Shown here: one piece after another, positions 16,686 to 24,326 of the stretch
How the letters are laid out: every line of letters starts with the position of its first letter
Position numbering within the stretch: position 1 is the first letter of the stretch
The notes under the pieces: generated by a model
The model's input: the letters and a program-made list of their open reading frames with translations, nothing else
The model's database searches: none
Told to the model about the DNA's origin: nothing
NCBI RefSeq assembly: GCF_026341815.1
Contig: NZ_JAPENX010000001.1
Location: 3,844,001-3,908,000, forward strand
DNA: 64,000 nucleotides
Reading direction: 5' to 3'
Source of the DNA: Streptomyces sp. NBC_00572
GTDB lineage: Bacteria; Actinomycetota; Actinomycetes; Streptomycetales; Streptomycetaceae
Program-made: the position numbers and the translations under genes

Positions 16686-16817
16686 CCGCCCTCCGAGAGG
16701 TCTTTCGCTCCTGGAGGTGGTGGGTCAAGGGTGGCCGAAGGCCATCGCGCAGCGACGCGACCGCAGGGAGCGCCCTTGACGCACCACCGGAAGGAGCGAC
16801 TCTCGGAAAGAGGGCGG
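16686..16817. repeat. Hairpin element B (right copy, 132 bp, inverted relative to A)
   Basis: Terminal arms CCGCCCTC (16686-16693)/GAGGGCGG (16810-16817). Lower stem CCGAGAG (16693-16699)/CTCTCGG (16800-16806). Further stems CGCTCC (16706-16711)/GGAGCG (16793-16798) and GGTGGTG (16716-16722)/CACCACC (16782-16788). Core GTCAAGGG (16724-16731)/CCCTTGAC (16773-16780). The whole can fold into one extended hairpin. Confidence 0.7.
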
Positions 16818-16882
16818 TCCCACCCGACACTCACGCACCCGGCCCACCCCTCGGACCCTGCCCAGGCCCCCGCCCCCGAGAC

Positions 16883-19087
16883 TCACCCATAGCCGAGCTG
16901 TCGCTTCAACCAGGCATGGGTCTGCCGCGCTCTTACGACATCGGCGTCGTCCGGGCCGAGGATCCGGGCGTAGGTGTCGATGAACTCGTCGAAGAGGCGG
17001 GCGGCTCTGGCGTGGGCGCCCGTGTTGGAGACGTACCAGGCGTGGCTGTGCCGGGCTCCCAGGACGTGGACGTTCTCGGGCCCGCGGATCCGGGCGTACG
17101 TGTCGATGAACTCGTCGAAGAGGCGTACGGCCTTGGCGTGTTTGCCCGTCTCGCCGACGTGCCAGGCATGGCTGTGCCGGGTGTCCAGCGTGTCTGGGGC
17201 GTCGGGGCCGAGTACCCGGGTCCGGTCCTTGAGGAGCCCGGCCTGCATCCGCGCCGCCTTGGCGGGGTCGCCGTTCTGGCCGGTGTTCCAGGCGTGGTTG
17301 TGCCGTGCCGACAGGACCTCTGCGTCGTCCTGGCCGAGGACCTGGCCGTACACATGGATGAAATCGTCGTAGAGGCGTGCCGCTGCGCCGTGCTCGCCGG
17401 CCATTCCGGTGTTCCACGCGTGGTTGTGCCGGGTGGCCAGCGTGTCGGGATGCCGAGGCCCGAGGACGCGGGTGCGGTCCTTGATCAGTTCGGCCTGCAT
17501 CCGGGCGGCCCTGGCGGGGTCGCCTGCCAGGCCGATGCTCCGGGCCAGCTGGTATCGAGCCGTCAGCACATGCGGGCTGTCGGCGCCCTGGACGCGTTCG
17601 TAGGCGTCGATGAACTCCTCGTAGAGGACGACCGCTTTGGCGTGTTTGCCCGTCTCGACGACGTTCCAGGCATGGCTGTGCCGTGCTGCCAGGACATCCG
17701 CGTCGGCCGGGCCGAGCACCCTGGCGTAGGCGTGGATGACCTCGCCGTAGAGACGGGCCGCCGTGCCGTGGTCGCCGGACCTTCCGACGTTCCAGGCCTG
17801 GTTCTGACGGCTGTGCAGAGTGTCGGGATCTTCGGCGCCGAGAACCCGGGCGAGGTCCTCGCGGAGCACGGCCTGCATCCTGGCCGCTTTGGCGTGGTCT
17901 CCGCACTGGCCGACGTTCCAGGCGTGGTCGACGTACGCCCGCAACACGTCGGGGTCTTCGGGTCCGCATACGCGCGCGTACCGGTCGACGAACTCGTCGT
18001 AGAGGCGGACGGCCTCCGCGTGGTCCCCTGCCCGGCCGATGTTCCAGGCGTGCTCGCGGTGTTGGGTGAGGGTGTCCGGGTGGTCCGGCCCGAGCGTGTG
18101 CGTGCATTCGGTGGCCAGGCCGGCGAAAAGCCGCGCGGCCTCCTGGAAGCGCTTCGCGTCGGACAGGGAATGCGCGTGCTCCGTGCGTGCGTGCAGCGAG
18201 TCCTCGACGGTCGGGGTCTGCTCGACCGGTTCCTCGACCGTCGGAGTCCGTTCGGTCGGTCCCGCCCCGCCCCTCAGGTCGCCCAGTGCGGCCCTCAGCC
18301 GGTCGCGAGCCCGGTCGGCGGTGGCGGGGCGCTGGTCGGGGTCCTTGGCGAGGAGGGCGAGCAGCAGGTCGTCCAGTGCGGTGGGGATTCCGTCCCGGTG
18401 GACGCTGGGAGGCCGGGGCGCGGTGTGCACGTGGGCGTACGCCATCGCGCCCACTTCGAGTAATCCGAACGGAGGCTGCCCCGTGACCAGTTCGTACAGC
18501 ACGCATCCGAGCGAGTACAGATCCCCGCGCCCGTCGCCGACCTTGCCCTGCAGGCGTTCCGGCGGCATGTAGGCAGGTGTGCCGATGACGCGGCTTGCCG
18601 TCGTGGCCGTCGACAGGTAGCGGGCGATGCCGAAGTCGAGGATCTTCACCGCCCCGGAGGACGTCATCATCAGGTTCTCCGGCTTCAGGTCGCGGTGGAC
18701 CACGCCGGCCGCGTGGGCGGCCACCAGCGCGTCGGCCGTCTGTATCGCGCATTCCAGTGCGATGTCGAGTGCCGGCGGCCCGGCGTCGTTCAGGACCGAC
18801 CGCAGGTCCTTGCCCGTCACCAGCTCCATCACGAGGAACAGGGTGCCGTCCGTGTCCTGGCCCAGGTCGTACACGGTGACCACGCCCGGATGGTTCAGTC
18901 CGCCCGCGGTGCGCGCCTCGCGGAAGAACAGATCCAGCGCACCGTCCACCCGGGACATGTGCTGCTGCAGCAGTTTGACCGCGACCTGTCTGTGCAGCCG
19001 GGTGTCGCGCGCGGCCCAGACCTCCCCCATGCCGCCGCGCCCCAGCACTCGTTCCAGCTCGTAGCGTTCGGCCAGCATGCGTGCCAC
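16883..19087 (-). CDS. Ser/Thr protein kinase with ten 42-residue TPR-like repeats; contains a TTA codon
   Basis: 734-residue Hanks-type kinase. The kinase domain is at residues about 8-270: P-loop GRGGMGEVW (16-24), Lys38 in VAVK, HRDLKPEN with Asp133, DFG 151-153, and PPE in place of APE (MPPER). No transmembrane segment is evident. Residues about 305-725 are ten consecutive 42-residue repeats of the kinesin-light-chain/TPR type, each near NHAWNVGxxGDHAKAARL. Leu209 (VTGQPPFGLLEV) is encoded by TTA (plus-strand TAA at 18461-18463, in frame), so full translation should need the bldA tRNA. The GTG at 19087 has an AGGGGG site ahead of it. The repeats suggest a protein-binding or scaffold role. 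Substrate unknown. Confidence 0.9.
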   Translation of the reverse strand: MARMLAERYELERVLGRGGMGEVWAARDTRLHRQVAVKLLQQHMSRVDGALDLFFREARTAGGLNHPGVVTVYDLGQDTDGTLFLVMELVTGKDLRSVLNDAGPPALDIALECAIQTADALVAAHAAGVVHRDLKPENLMMTSSGAVKILDFGIARYLSTATTASRVIGTPAYMPPERLQGKVGDGRGDLYSLGCVLYELVTGQPPFGLLEVGAMAYAHVHTAPRPPSVHRDGIPTALDDLLLALLAKDPDQRPATADRARDRLRAALGDLRGGAGPTERTPTVEEPVEQTPTVEDSLHARTEHAHSLSDAKRFQEAARLFAGLATECTHTLGPDHPDTLTQHREHAWNIGRAGDHAEAVRLYDEFVDRYARVCGPEDPDVLRAYVDHAWNVGQCGDHAKAARMQAVLREDLARVLGAEDPDTLHSRQNQAWNVGRSGDHGTAARLYGEVIHAYARVLGPADADVLAARHSHAWNVVETGKHAKAVVLYEEFIDAYERVQGADSPHVLTARYQLARSIGLAGDPARAARMQAELIKDRTRVLGPRHPDTLATRHNHAWNTGMAGEHGAAARLYDDFIHVYGQVLGQDDAEVLSARHNHAWNTGQNGDPAKAARMQAGLLKDRTRVLGPDAPDTLDTRHSHAWHVGETGKHAKAVRLFDEFIDTYARIRGPENVHVLGARHSHAWYVSNTGAHARAARLFDEFIDTYARILGPDDADVVRARQTHAWLKRQLGYG

Positions 19088-19314
19088 TCACGTGCCCCCT
19101 TGTCCCCACGCTCCCTGCCGGATCCGACTGTAGGGCGCGACAGGTGCGGAACACAGGCGATCACAGGCGATCAGAGGGAGCCTGTTCCCGTGCCCCTCTC
19201 GGGTGCCCCTCTCCGGCGCCGTTCCTCGCCCGCCGCGCCGCCGTCCTCCGCGCGGCAGACTGGGACCTCATCGGGAATGATCGATGCGGTAAGGGTCCGT
19301 CCCCCATTCGGACG

Positions 19315-19335
19315 GTGACGAAGTCACCTAGTGAC
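19315..19335. promoter_or_regulatory. Triple GTGAC half-site operator ahead of hutH
   Basis: GTGAC (19315-19319), GTCAC (19323-19327) and GTGAC (19331-19335) alternate in orientation with 3-bp spacers, making two overlapping palindromes that end 31 bp before the hutH ATG. Such placement fits a repressor site overlapping the promoter or transcription start. Confidence 0.55.
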
Positions 19336-19366
19336 ATGTCGGTCTTCAGTCCGTAGGGTGCTGAAT

Positions 19367-20914
19367 ATGGATATGCAGACAGTCGTCCTCGGCACGTCCG
19401 GCACGACCCCGCAGGACGTCATCGACGTCGCCCGCCACGGCGCCCGCGTCGAGCTGTCGCCCGAGGCCGTGGAGGCCCTGGCCGCCGCCCGGAGCATCGT
19501 CGACGCGCTCGCCGCCAAGCCCGAGCCCGTCTACGGGGTCTCCACCGGTTTCGGTGCGCTCGCCACCCGGCACATCGGCCATGAGCTCCGTGCCCAGCTC
19601 CAGCGCAACATCGTCCGCTCGCACGCCGCCGGCATGGGCCCGCGCGTCGAGCGCGAGGTCGTCCGCGCCCTGATGTTCCTGCGGCTCAAGACCGTCGCCT
19701 CGGGCCACACCGGCGTCCGCCCCGAGGTCGCGCAGACCATGGCCGACGTCCTCAACGCCGGGATCACCCCGGTCGTGCACGAGTACGGCTCCCTCGGCTG
19801 CTCCGGCGACCTCGCTCCGCTCTCCCACTGCGCCCTCGCGCTCATGGGAGAGGGCGACGCCGAGGGCCCCGACGGTGAGCTGAAGCCCGCCGGCGAGCTG
19901 CTCGCCGCGCACGGCATCACGCCCGTCGAGCTCAAGGAGAAGGAGGGCCTGGCCCTCCTCAACGGCACCGACGGCATGCTCGGCATGCTGGTCATGGCCC
20001 TCGCCGACCTCGACACCCTCTACAAGTCGGCCGACATCACCGCCGCGCTCTCCCTCGAAGCCCTCCTCGGCACCGAGAAGGTCCTCGAACCCGAGCTGCA
20101 CGCCATCCGCCCGCACCCCGGCCAGGCCGCCTCCGCCGCCAACATGCTCGCCGTGCTCAAGGGCTCCGGCCTCACCGGCCACGCCCAGGCGGGCGAGGCC
20201 CCCCGTGTCCAGGACGCCTACTCGGTGCGCTGCGCCCCGCAGGTCGCCGGCGCCGGCCGCGACACCATGGCCCACGCCCGGCTCGTCGCCGAGCGCGAGC
20301 TCGCCGCCGCCGTCGACAACCCCGTCGTCCTGCCCGACGGCCGGGTCGCCTCCAACGGCAACTTCCACGGCGCCCCCGTCGCGTACGTCCTCGACTTCCT
20401 CGCGATCGCCGCCGCCGACCTCGGCTCCATCGCCGAGCGCCGCACCGACCGGCTCCTCGACAAGAACCGCTCGCACGGCCTGCCGCCCTTCCTCGCCGAC
20501 GACGCCGGCGTCGACTCGGGCCTGATGATCGCCCAGTACACGCAGGCCGCCCTGGTCAGCGAGATGAAGCGGCTCGCGGTCCCGGCCTCCGCCGACTCCA
20601 TCCCGTCCTCCGCGATGCAGGAGGACCACGTCTCCATGGGCTGGTCCGCCGCCCGCAAGCTGCGCACCGCGATCGGCAACCTGAACCGGATCATCGCGGT
20701 CGAGCTGTACGCCGCCACCCGCGGCGTCGAGCTCCGCGAGGGCCTGACCCCGGCCCCCGCCTCCCAGGCCGCCATCGACGCCCTGCGCGCGGCCGGCGTC
20801 CAGGGCCCCGGCCCGGACCGGTTCCTCGCCCCCGACCTGGCGGCCGCCGACACCTTCGTGCGCGAGGGCAAGCTGCTCGCCGCGGTGGAGCCGGTCACCG
20901 GCCCGCTGGCGTAA
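19367..20914 (+). CDS. hutH: Histidine ammonia-lyase
   Basis: 515-residue enzyme converting L-histidine to trans-urocanate and ammonia, the first step of histidine degradation. The MIO prosthetic group forms from residues 145-147. Here the triad is Cys-Ser-Gly in GSLGCSGDLAPL rather than the usual Ala-Ser-Gly, as described for Streptomyces HutH. The catalytic Tyr lies in VYGVSTGFGA (Tyr56). QEDHVSMGWSAARKL and NGNFHGAPVA are conserved. The frame opens at 19331, but ATG 19367 (MDMQTVVLGTSG) matches known homologues. It stands alone, unlike the clustered hut operons of other bacteria. A GTGAC/GTCAC operator precedes it and a strong terminator follows. Confidence 0.96.
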   Translation: MDMQTVVLGTSGTTPQDVIDVARHGARVELSPEAVEALAAARSIVDALAAKPEPVYGVSTGFGALATRHIGHELRAQLQRNIVRSHAAGMGPRVEREVVRALMFLRLKTVASGHTGVRPEVAQTMADVLNAGITPVVHEYGSLGCSGDLAPLSHCALALMGEGDAEGPDGELKPAGELLAAHGITPVELKEKEGLALLNGTDGMLGMLVMALADLDTLYKSADITAALSLEALLGTEKVLEPELHAIRPHPGQAASAANMLAVLKGSGLTGHAQAGEAPRVQDAYSVRCAPQVAGAGRDTMAHARLVAERELAAAVDNPVVLPDGRVASNGNFHGAPVAYVLDFLAIAAADLGSIAERRTDRLLDKNRSHGLPPFLADDAGVDSGLMIAQYTQAALVSEMKRLAVPASADSIPSSAMQEDHVSMGWSAARKLRTAIGNLNRIIAVELYAATRGVELREGLTPAPASQAAIDALRAAGVQGPGPDRFLAPDLAAADTFVREGKLLAAVEPVTGPLA

Positions 20915-20935
20915 GCGGGTACAGCCGCTGACGTG

Positions 20936-20967
20936 AGGGCCCGCCCCGGAAGTCCGGGGCGGGCCCT
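20936..20967. terminator. hutH terminator
   Basis: A 15-bp perfect stem (20936-20950 with 20953-20967, AGGGCCCGCCCCGGA and its complement) with a very short loop, 21 nt after the stop. Confidence 0.8.
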
Positions 20968-21053
20968 TCGCGCTCTCCACGGCCGCTGGGGCCCCTCCGG
21001 CGGCGGGGGCGTGACCGATTCCGCCGGTCAGCTCCCGGACGGTCCGGTCGCCC

Positions 21054-21320
21054 CTATACGGTCCGGTCGCGGCGGCGCATCGCCAGCGCCACGAAACCCG
21101 CCCCGACGCCCAGAAAACCCGTCCCGCCGATCAGATACGGCGTGGTGTCCCGGCCGCCGGTCTCCGCCAGGCGTCCGTCCGAGACGGGACCGTCCTGGGT
21201 CACCCCGATCCGTACCCCGCCCTGCTCGTCGGTGGCGTTGGCGGACGGTACGAACCACAGGGCGCACAGCAGTGTCCCCGCGACGGTCGCGGTCAGCAGT
21301 GGGCGTCGGGCGGCGGGCAC
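21054..21320 (-). CDS. Small LAETG-type sortase-anchored surface protein
   Basis: 88 residues. A signal peptide (RRPLLTATVAGTLLCALWFV, cleavage near SANA-TDE) is followed by only about 25 mature residues before LAETGG at residues 52-57, then a hydrophobic segment (YLIGGTGFLGVGAGFVALAM) and a RRRDR basic tail. This is a complete cell-wall sorting signal of the LAXTG kind used by the class E sortases of Streptomyces, the same class that anchors long chaplins. The mature domain is too short for an enzyme. GTG 21320 has an AGGGGG-like site ahead. It is divergent from the acidic protein gene at 21432. Confidence 0.82.
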   Translation of the reverse strand: MPAARRPLLTATVAGTLLCALWFVPSANATDEQGGVRIGVTQDGPVSDGRLAETGGRDTTPYLIGGTGFLGVGAGFVALAMRRRDRTV

Positions 21321-21431
21321 GGAAATTTCGATCCCCCTTGCGGAAACCGCGAATTGGTCGGTGCGCCGATGCTAATGAACACAGCGGGTCGTGGGAAAGC
21401 CGAGGGCCCGCAGGCGCCTACGCTCCGACCC

Positions 21432-21773
21432 ATGAGTACTTCTGAGACAGCACGCTATGTACGCCTTCGTGTCGATGTGGTTCTGGAGATCGACGGGCCG
21501 GCCGAGCTGACCGAGGCCGCCGAGGCCCGGATCGACGCCGACGAGTTCATGCCGGAGGAGGAGCGGGTGCCCGCCCGCGCCGCGGCGCGGGAGGACAGCG
21601 CCGAGGCCCTCGCGTACCTCGTCGAGCCCTTCGACCTGATCCGCGACGTCCCCGGCATCGAGATGGTCCAGGCCTCCTGGAGCAGTGAGGAGATCGACTA
21701 CGACCCCGATGCGCTGGAGTGGGAAGTCGACGAGGAAGATGGGGCGGAGGAAGACGACGACGATCGGTCGTAG
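21432..21773 (+). CDS. Small acidic conserved hypothetical protein
   Basis: 113 residues starting MSTSETARYVRLRVDVVLEI. The C-terminal third is extremely acidic (DEEDGAEEDDDD). The N-terminal VRLRVDVVLEIDG and the later ALAYLVEPFDLIRDVPGIEM have the look of an alternating alpha/beta domain. I do not recognise the family. The start at ATG 21432 is preferred over the upstream frame start at 21354 because the intervening residues have no protein-like character. It is a single gene ended by the hairpin at 21793-21825. Confidence 0.72.
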   Translation: MSTSETARYVRLRVDVVLEIDGPAELTEAAEARIDADEFMPEEERVPARAAAREDSAEALAYLVEPFDLIRDVPGIEMVQASWSSEEIDYDPDALEWEVDEEDGAEEDDDDRS

Positions 21774-21792
21774 GACCGGTATCCGCCCTGTT

Positions 21793-21825
21793 CGCAGGCC
21801 CCGGGACGGCGTCCCGGGGCCTGCG
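21793..21825. terminator. Terminator after the acidic protein gene
   Basis: A 15-bp perfect stem (21793-21807 with 21811-21825, CGCAGGCCCCGGGAC and its complement) around a 3-nt loop. Confidence 0.78.
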
Positions 21826-21896
21826 GTGCGCCTGGTGACGGGACCCGCCGGAAGCCCCGGGAACCGGACGGACCGTACGTGCGTGTCGATCAGTGG

Positions 21897-21914
21897 TGGC
21901 CCACCCGTGGGCCA
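21897..21914. promoter_or_regulatory. Palindrome in the L,D-transpeptidase leader
   Basis: TGGCCCA (21897-21903) and TGGGCCA (21908-21914) flank CCCG, about 100 bp upstream of the lipoprotein start. It could be an operator or a leader hairpin; no regulator can be assigned. Confidence 0.3.
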
Positions 21915-22017
21915 GTGGTGTTCCCCACAAACGCTCCGCTTTCGGAACCGGACGGGGTGTCATGGGCGTTCATAACAAGAAGTTGGCAGGGAATCGGCGA
22001 CGATGGAGAAGCGTGTG

Positions 22018-23274
22018 ATGACGGACGGCAAGCGCCGCCGCAGGAGCCTGGCCGCCGCGGCCGCCGTGCTCGGCGGCGTGCTGGTGCTCTCGGCGTGCAA
22101 CGACGGGGACAAGGGCGCGGGCGCCTCCGGCTCCGCGACGCCGCAGTCACAGGCCCAGGTCGACGAGGCGGCCGCGCAGAAGACCTCCAAGGCGCAGATC
22201 ACCATCTCGCCGAAGAACGGCGCGCAGAACGCCTCCATCAACAACGACGCCAAGGTCACCGTCACCGAGGGCAAGCTCACCGAGGTCGTCATGACCTCCG
22301 CCGAGGGCGAGGCCGTCAAGGGTGAGATAGCGGCCGACGGCCTCAGCTGGAAGCCGACCGGCCAGCTCGAGCGCGCCACGGTCTACAAGATCGCCGCCAC
22401 CGCCGCGGACACGGAGGGCCTGGAGGCCCACGAGAACTCCTCGTTCACCACCGTCTCCAAGGCCAACAGCTTCATCGGCAACTTCACGCCCGAGGACGGT
22501 TCGACCGTCGGCGTCGGCATGCCGGTCTCGATCAACTTCAACAAGGCGATCACCGACAAGGCGGCCGTCCAGGGTGGCATCACGGTCACCTCCAGCACCG
22601 GCCAGGAGGTCGTCGGGCACTGGTTCGACGGCACGCGCCTCGACTTCCGTCCGGACGACTACTGGACCGAGGGCTCGACCGTGACCCTCAAGCTCGACCT
22701 CGACGGCGTCGAGGGTGCCGACGGTGTCTTCGGCGTCCAGCAGAAGACCGTCACCTTCAAGATCGGCCGCAACCAGGTCTCCACCGTCGACGTCGCCACC
22801 AAGACCATGACGGTCACCCAGGACGGCAAGACGATCAAGACCATCCCGATCTCCGCCGGCTCCCCGGACAACCCGACCTACAACGGTCAGATGGTGATCT
22901 CCGAGAAGTTCAAGGAGACCCGGATGAACGGCGCGACCGTCGGCTTCACCGACGACGACGGCAAGGGCGAGTACGACATCAAGGACGTGCCGCACGCCAT
23001 GCGCCTGTCCACGTCGGGCACGTTCATCCACGGCAACTACTGGGGCCCGGACTCGATCTTCGGCTCGGCCAACACCAGCCACGGCTGCGTCGGCCTGAAC
23101 GACGTCAAGGGCGCCGGCGACCCGAACCAGCAGGCCGCCTGGCTCTACGACCACTCGATCGTCGGTGACGTCGTGATCGTCAAGAACTCCAAGGACAAGA
23201 CGATCGCCCCCAGCAACGGCCTCAACGGCTGGAACATGAGCTGGGCGGAGTGGAAGGCCGGCTCGGAGGCCTGA
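22018..23274 (+). CDS. L,D-transpeptidase lipoprotein (YkuD domain)
   Basis: 418-residue exported lipoprotein that forms 3-3 cross-links in peptidoglycan. The signal peptide ends in the lipobox LSAC (Cys27). Two Ig-like domains follow, as in the mycobacterial LdtMt2 family (TISPKNGAQNASIN; NFTPEDGSTVGVGMPVSINF). The catalytic domain contains HGNYWGPDSIFGSANTSHGC, with the catalytic Cys357 and conserved His and Gly. GGAGAAG at 22005-22011 is 6 nt before ATG 22018, so I prefer it; ATG 22003 is an in-frame alternative adding five residues. It is a single-gene transcript ended by a strong hairpin. Confidence 0.92.
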   Translation: MTDGKRRRRSLAAAAAVLGGVLVLSACNDGDKGAGASGSATPQSQAQVDEAAAQKTSKAQITISPKNGAQNASINNDAKVTVTEGKLTEVVMTSAEGEAVKGEIAADGLSWKPTGQLERATVYKIAATAADTEGLEAHENSSFTTVSKANSFIGNFTPEDGSTVGVGMPVSINFNKAITDKAAVQGGITVTSSTGQEVVGHWFDGTRLDFRPDDYWTEGSTVTLKLDLDGVEGADGVFGVQQKTVTFKIGRNQVSTVDVATKTMTVTQDGKTIKTIPISAGSPDNPTYNGQMVISEKFKETRMNGATVGFTDDDGKGEYDIKDVPHAMRLSTSGTFIHGNYWGPDSIFGSANTSHGCVGLNDVKGAGDPNQQAAWLYDHSIVGDVVIVKNSKDKTIAPSNGLNGWNMSWAEWKAGSEA

Positions 23275-23295
23275 CGCCCGGCACGCGCGTACGAG

Positions 23296-23332
23296 AACGG
23301 CGGCCCCCTCCACGACGGAGGGGGCCGCCGTT
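23296..23332. terminator. Bidirectional terminator between ldt and the MmyB-type regulator
   Basis: A perfect 16-bp stem (23296-23311 with 23317-23332, AACGGCGGCCCCCTCC and its complement) with a 5-nt loop, between convergent genes. Confidence 0.85.
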
Positions 23333-23337
23333 CCGCG

Positions 23338-24198
23338 TCACCGTACGACTTCCTCCACGCCCCACTGCGCGAGCAGCCGCAGCGCGTCCGCCGACGCCGT
23401 TCCCGGCTCCGCCTGGTACGTCACGATCACCAGATCCGGGTCCCCGCCCGCCACCTTCATGCTCTCGTACGCCAGTGTCATCTCGCCCACCAGCGGATGC
23501 CGCAGCCGCTTCGTCCCGTGCCCCTTGTCCGCGACGGTGTGCGCCGCCCACAGCGAGCGGAACTCCTCGCTCTTCACCGACAGCTCGCCGACCAGCGCCA
23601 GCAGCGCCGGATCGTCCGGGTAGCAGCCCGCGTACAGCCGCAGCACGCTCACCACCTCGGTCGCCTTGCTCTCCCAGTCCAGGTAGAGATCGCGCGCGTT
23701 CGACCCGAGGAAGACCAGCCGGGCCATGTTGCGCTCCTCCGGCTCCATCGCCGCGAAGTCGCCCATCAGGGCCCGCGCCATCCGGTTCCACGCGAGGATG
23801 TCGCCCCGACGGCCCATGAGGAAGGCCGGGACGCCGTCCATCGCGTCCAGGAGGTGCTGCAGACCGGGCCGCACCAGCTGGGGACGGGCGATCGCCGCCC
23901 GGTGCTGCCTCTTCTTCGCCGTCGGCTTGGCCAGGTGCGTCAGATGCGCCCGCTCGGTGTCGCTCAACCGCAGGGCCCGCGCGATGGAGTCGAGCACCTC
24001 CATGGACACATTGCGGCCGTTGCCCTGTTCGAGCCGGGTGTAGTACGCCACCGACACCCCGGCCAGCTGCGCCAGCTCCTCCCGGCGCAGCCCCGGTACC
24101 CGGCGATGACGCCCGAACTCCGGCAGACCCACGTCCTCCGGCTTCAACCGGGCCCGGCGCGAGCGCAGGAATTCGCTGAGTTCGGCACTGAGATCCAT
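23338..24198 (-). CDS. XRE-type regulator with MmyB-like ligand-binding domain
   Basis: 286 residues. The N-terminal HTH ([40 protein letters not shown]) is followed by the MmyB-like PAS domain ([58 protein letters not shown]). In this abundant Streptomyces family the C-terminal domain binds a lipid or small molecule. The gene is divergent from an alcohol dehydrogenase (24327) across 128 bp, the usual arrangement in which the regulator controls its oxidoreductase neighbour. The intergenic region holds the direct repeat GTAGGCA at about 24261 and 24276. Confidence 0.9.
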   Translation of the reverse strand: MDLSAELSEFLRSRRARLKPEDVGLPEFGRHRRVPGLRREELAQLAGVSVAYYTRLEQGNGRNVSMEVLDSIARALRLSDTERAHLTHLAKPTAKKRQHRAAIARPQLVRPGLQHLLDAMDGVPAFLMGRRGDILAWNRMARALMGDFAAMEPEERNMARLVFLGSNARDLYLDWESKATEVVSVLRLYAGCYPDDPALLALVGELSVKSEEFRSLWAAHTVADKGHGTKRLRHPLVGEMTLAYESMKVAGGDPDLVIVTYQAEPGTASADALRLLAQWGVEEVVR

Positions 24199-24326
24199 GC
24201 GTCCCGATTATCCCAGGCCGTACGGCCCGGCGGACGGATGTTCCTGTCCCTGCCAGTGGTAGGCACGCTGGACGTAGGCAGAACAGGTGGCTGGGTGATG
24301 TCGGCGCCGTCCCGCAGGCTGGGGCC

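Larger units (their letters stand above)
15956..16817. repeat. Imperfect long inverted repeat of about 860 bp
   Basis: The outer ends are exact complements: CCGCCCTCTTTCCGAG at 15956-15971 and its reverse complement at 16802-16817. The inner ends are a perfect 25-bp inverted repeat, 16312-16336 with 16482-16506 (core GGGGCTTCAGGCCCC). In between the arms are recognisably homologous but diverged: GTGGGTGGGGGC followed by GGTTCGCGG at 16197-16219 matches the complement of 16598-16620. The central loop (16337-16481) contains AAAAGGG and CCCCTTT, also able to pair. It may be a mobile or MITE-like element, or two inverted copies of one repeat family. Confidence 0.75.
15940..16882. other. 943-bp region without a credible gene
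   Basis: Several long open frames cross this stretch on both strands (for example 16091-16834 minus and 15973-16497 plus), but their products are Gly/Arg/Pro-rich with no domains, no ribosome sites and no consistent codon bias. The sequence is instead explained by a nested inverted-repeat structure, described in the repeat entries at 15956-16817. No promoter or RNA gene of known type was recognised. Confidence 0.6.

Noticed and set aside
15956..16817. Retron or group II intron origin for the inverted repeat
   Set aside because: No reverse transcriptase is present in the window and no known msr/msd or intron core was seen.
16091..16834. 247-residue open frame on the minus strand (and overlapping frames 15950-16402 and 15973-16497 plus) in the inverted-repeat region
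   Set aside because: No ribosome site, no domain and Gly/Pro/Arg composition. The frame runs straight through complementary repeat arms, so it is better explained as a by-product of the repeat.
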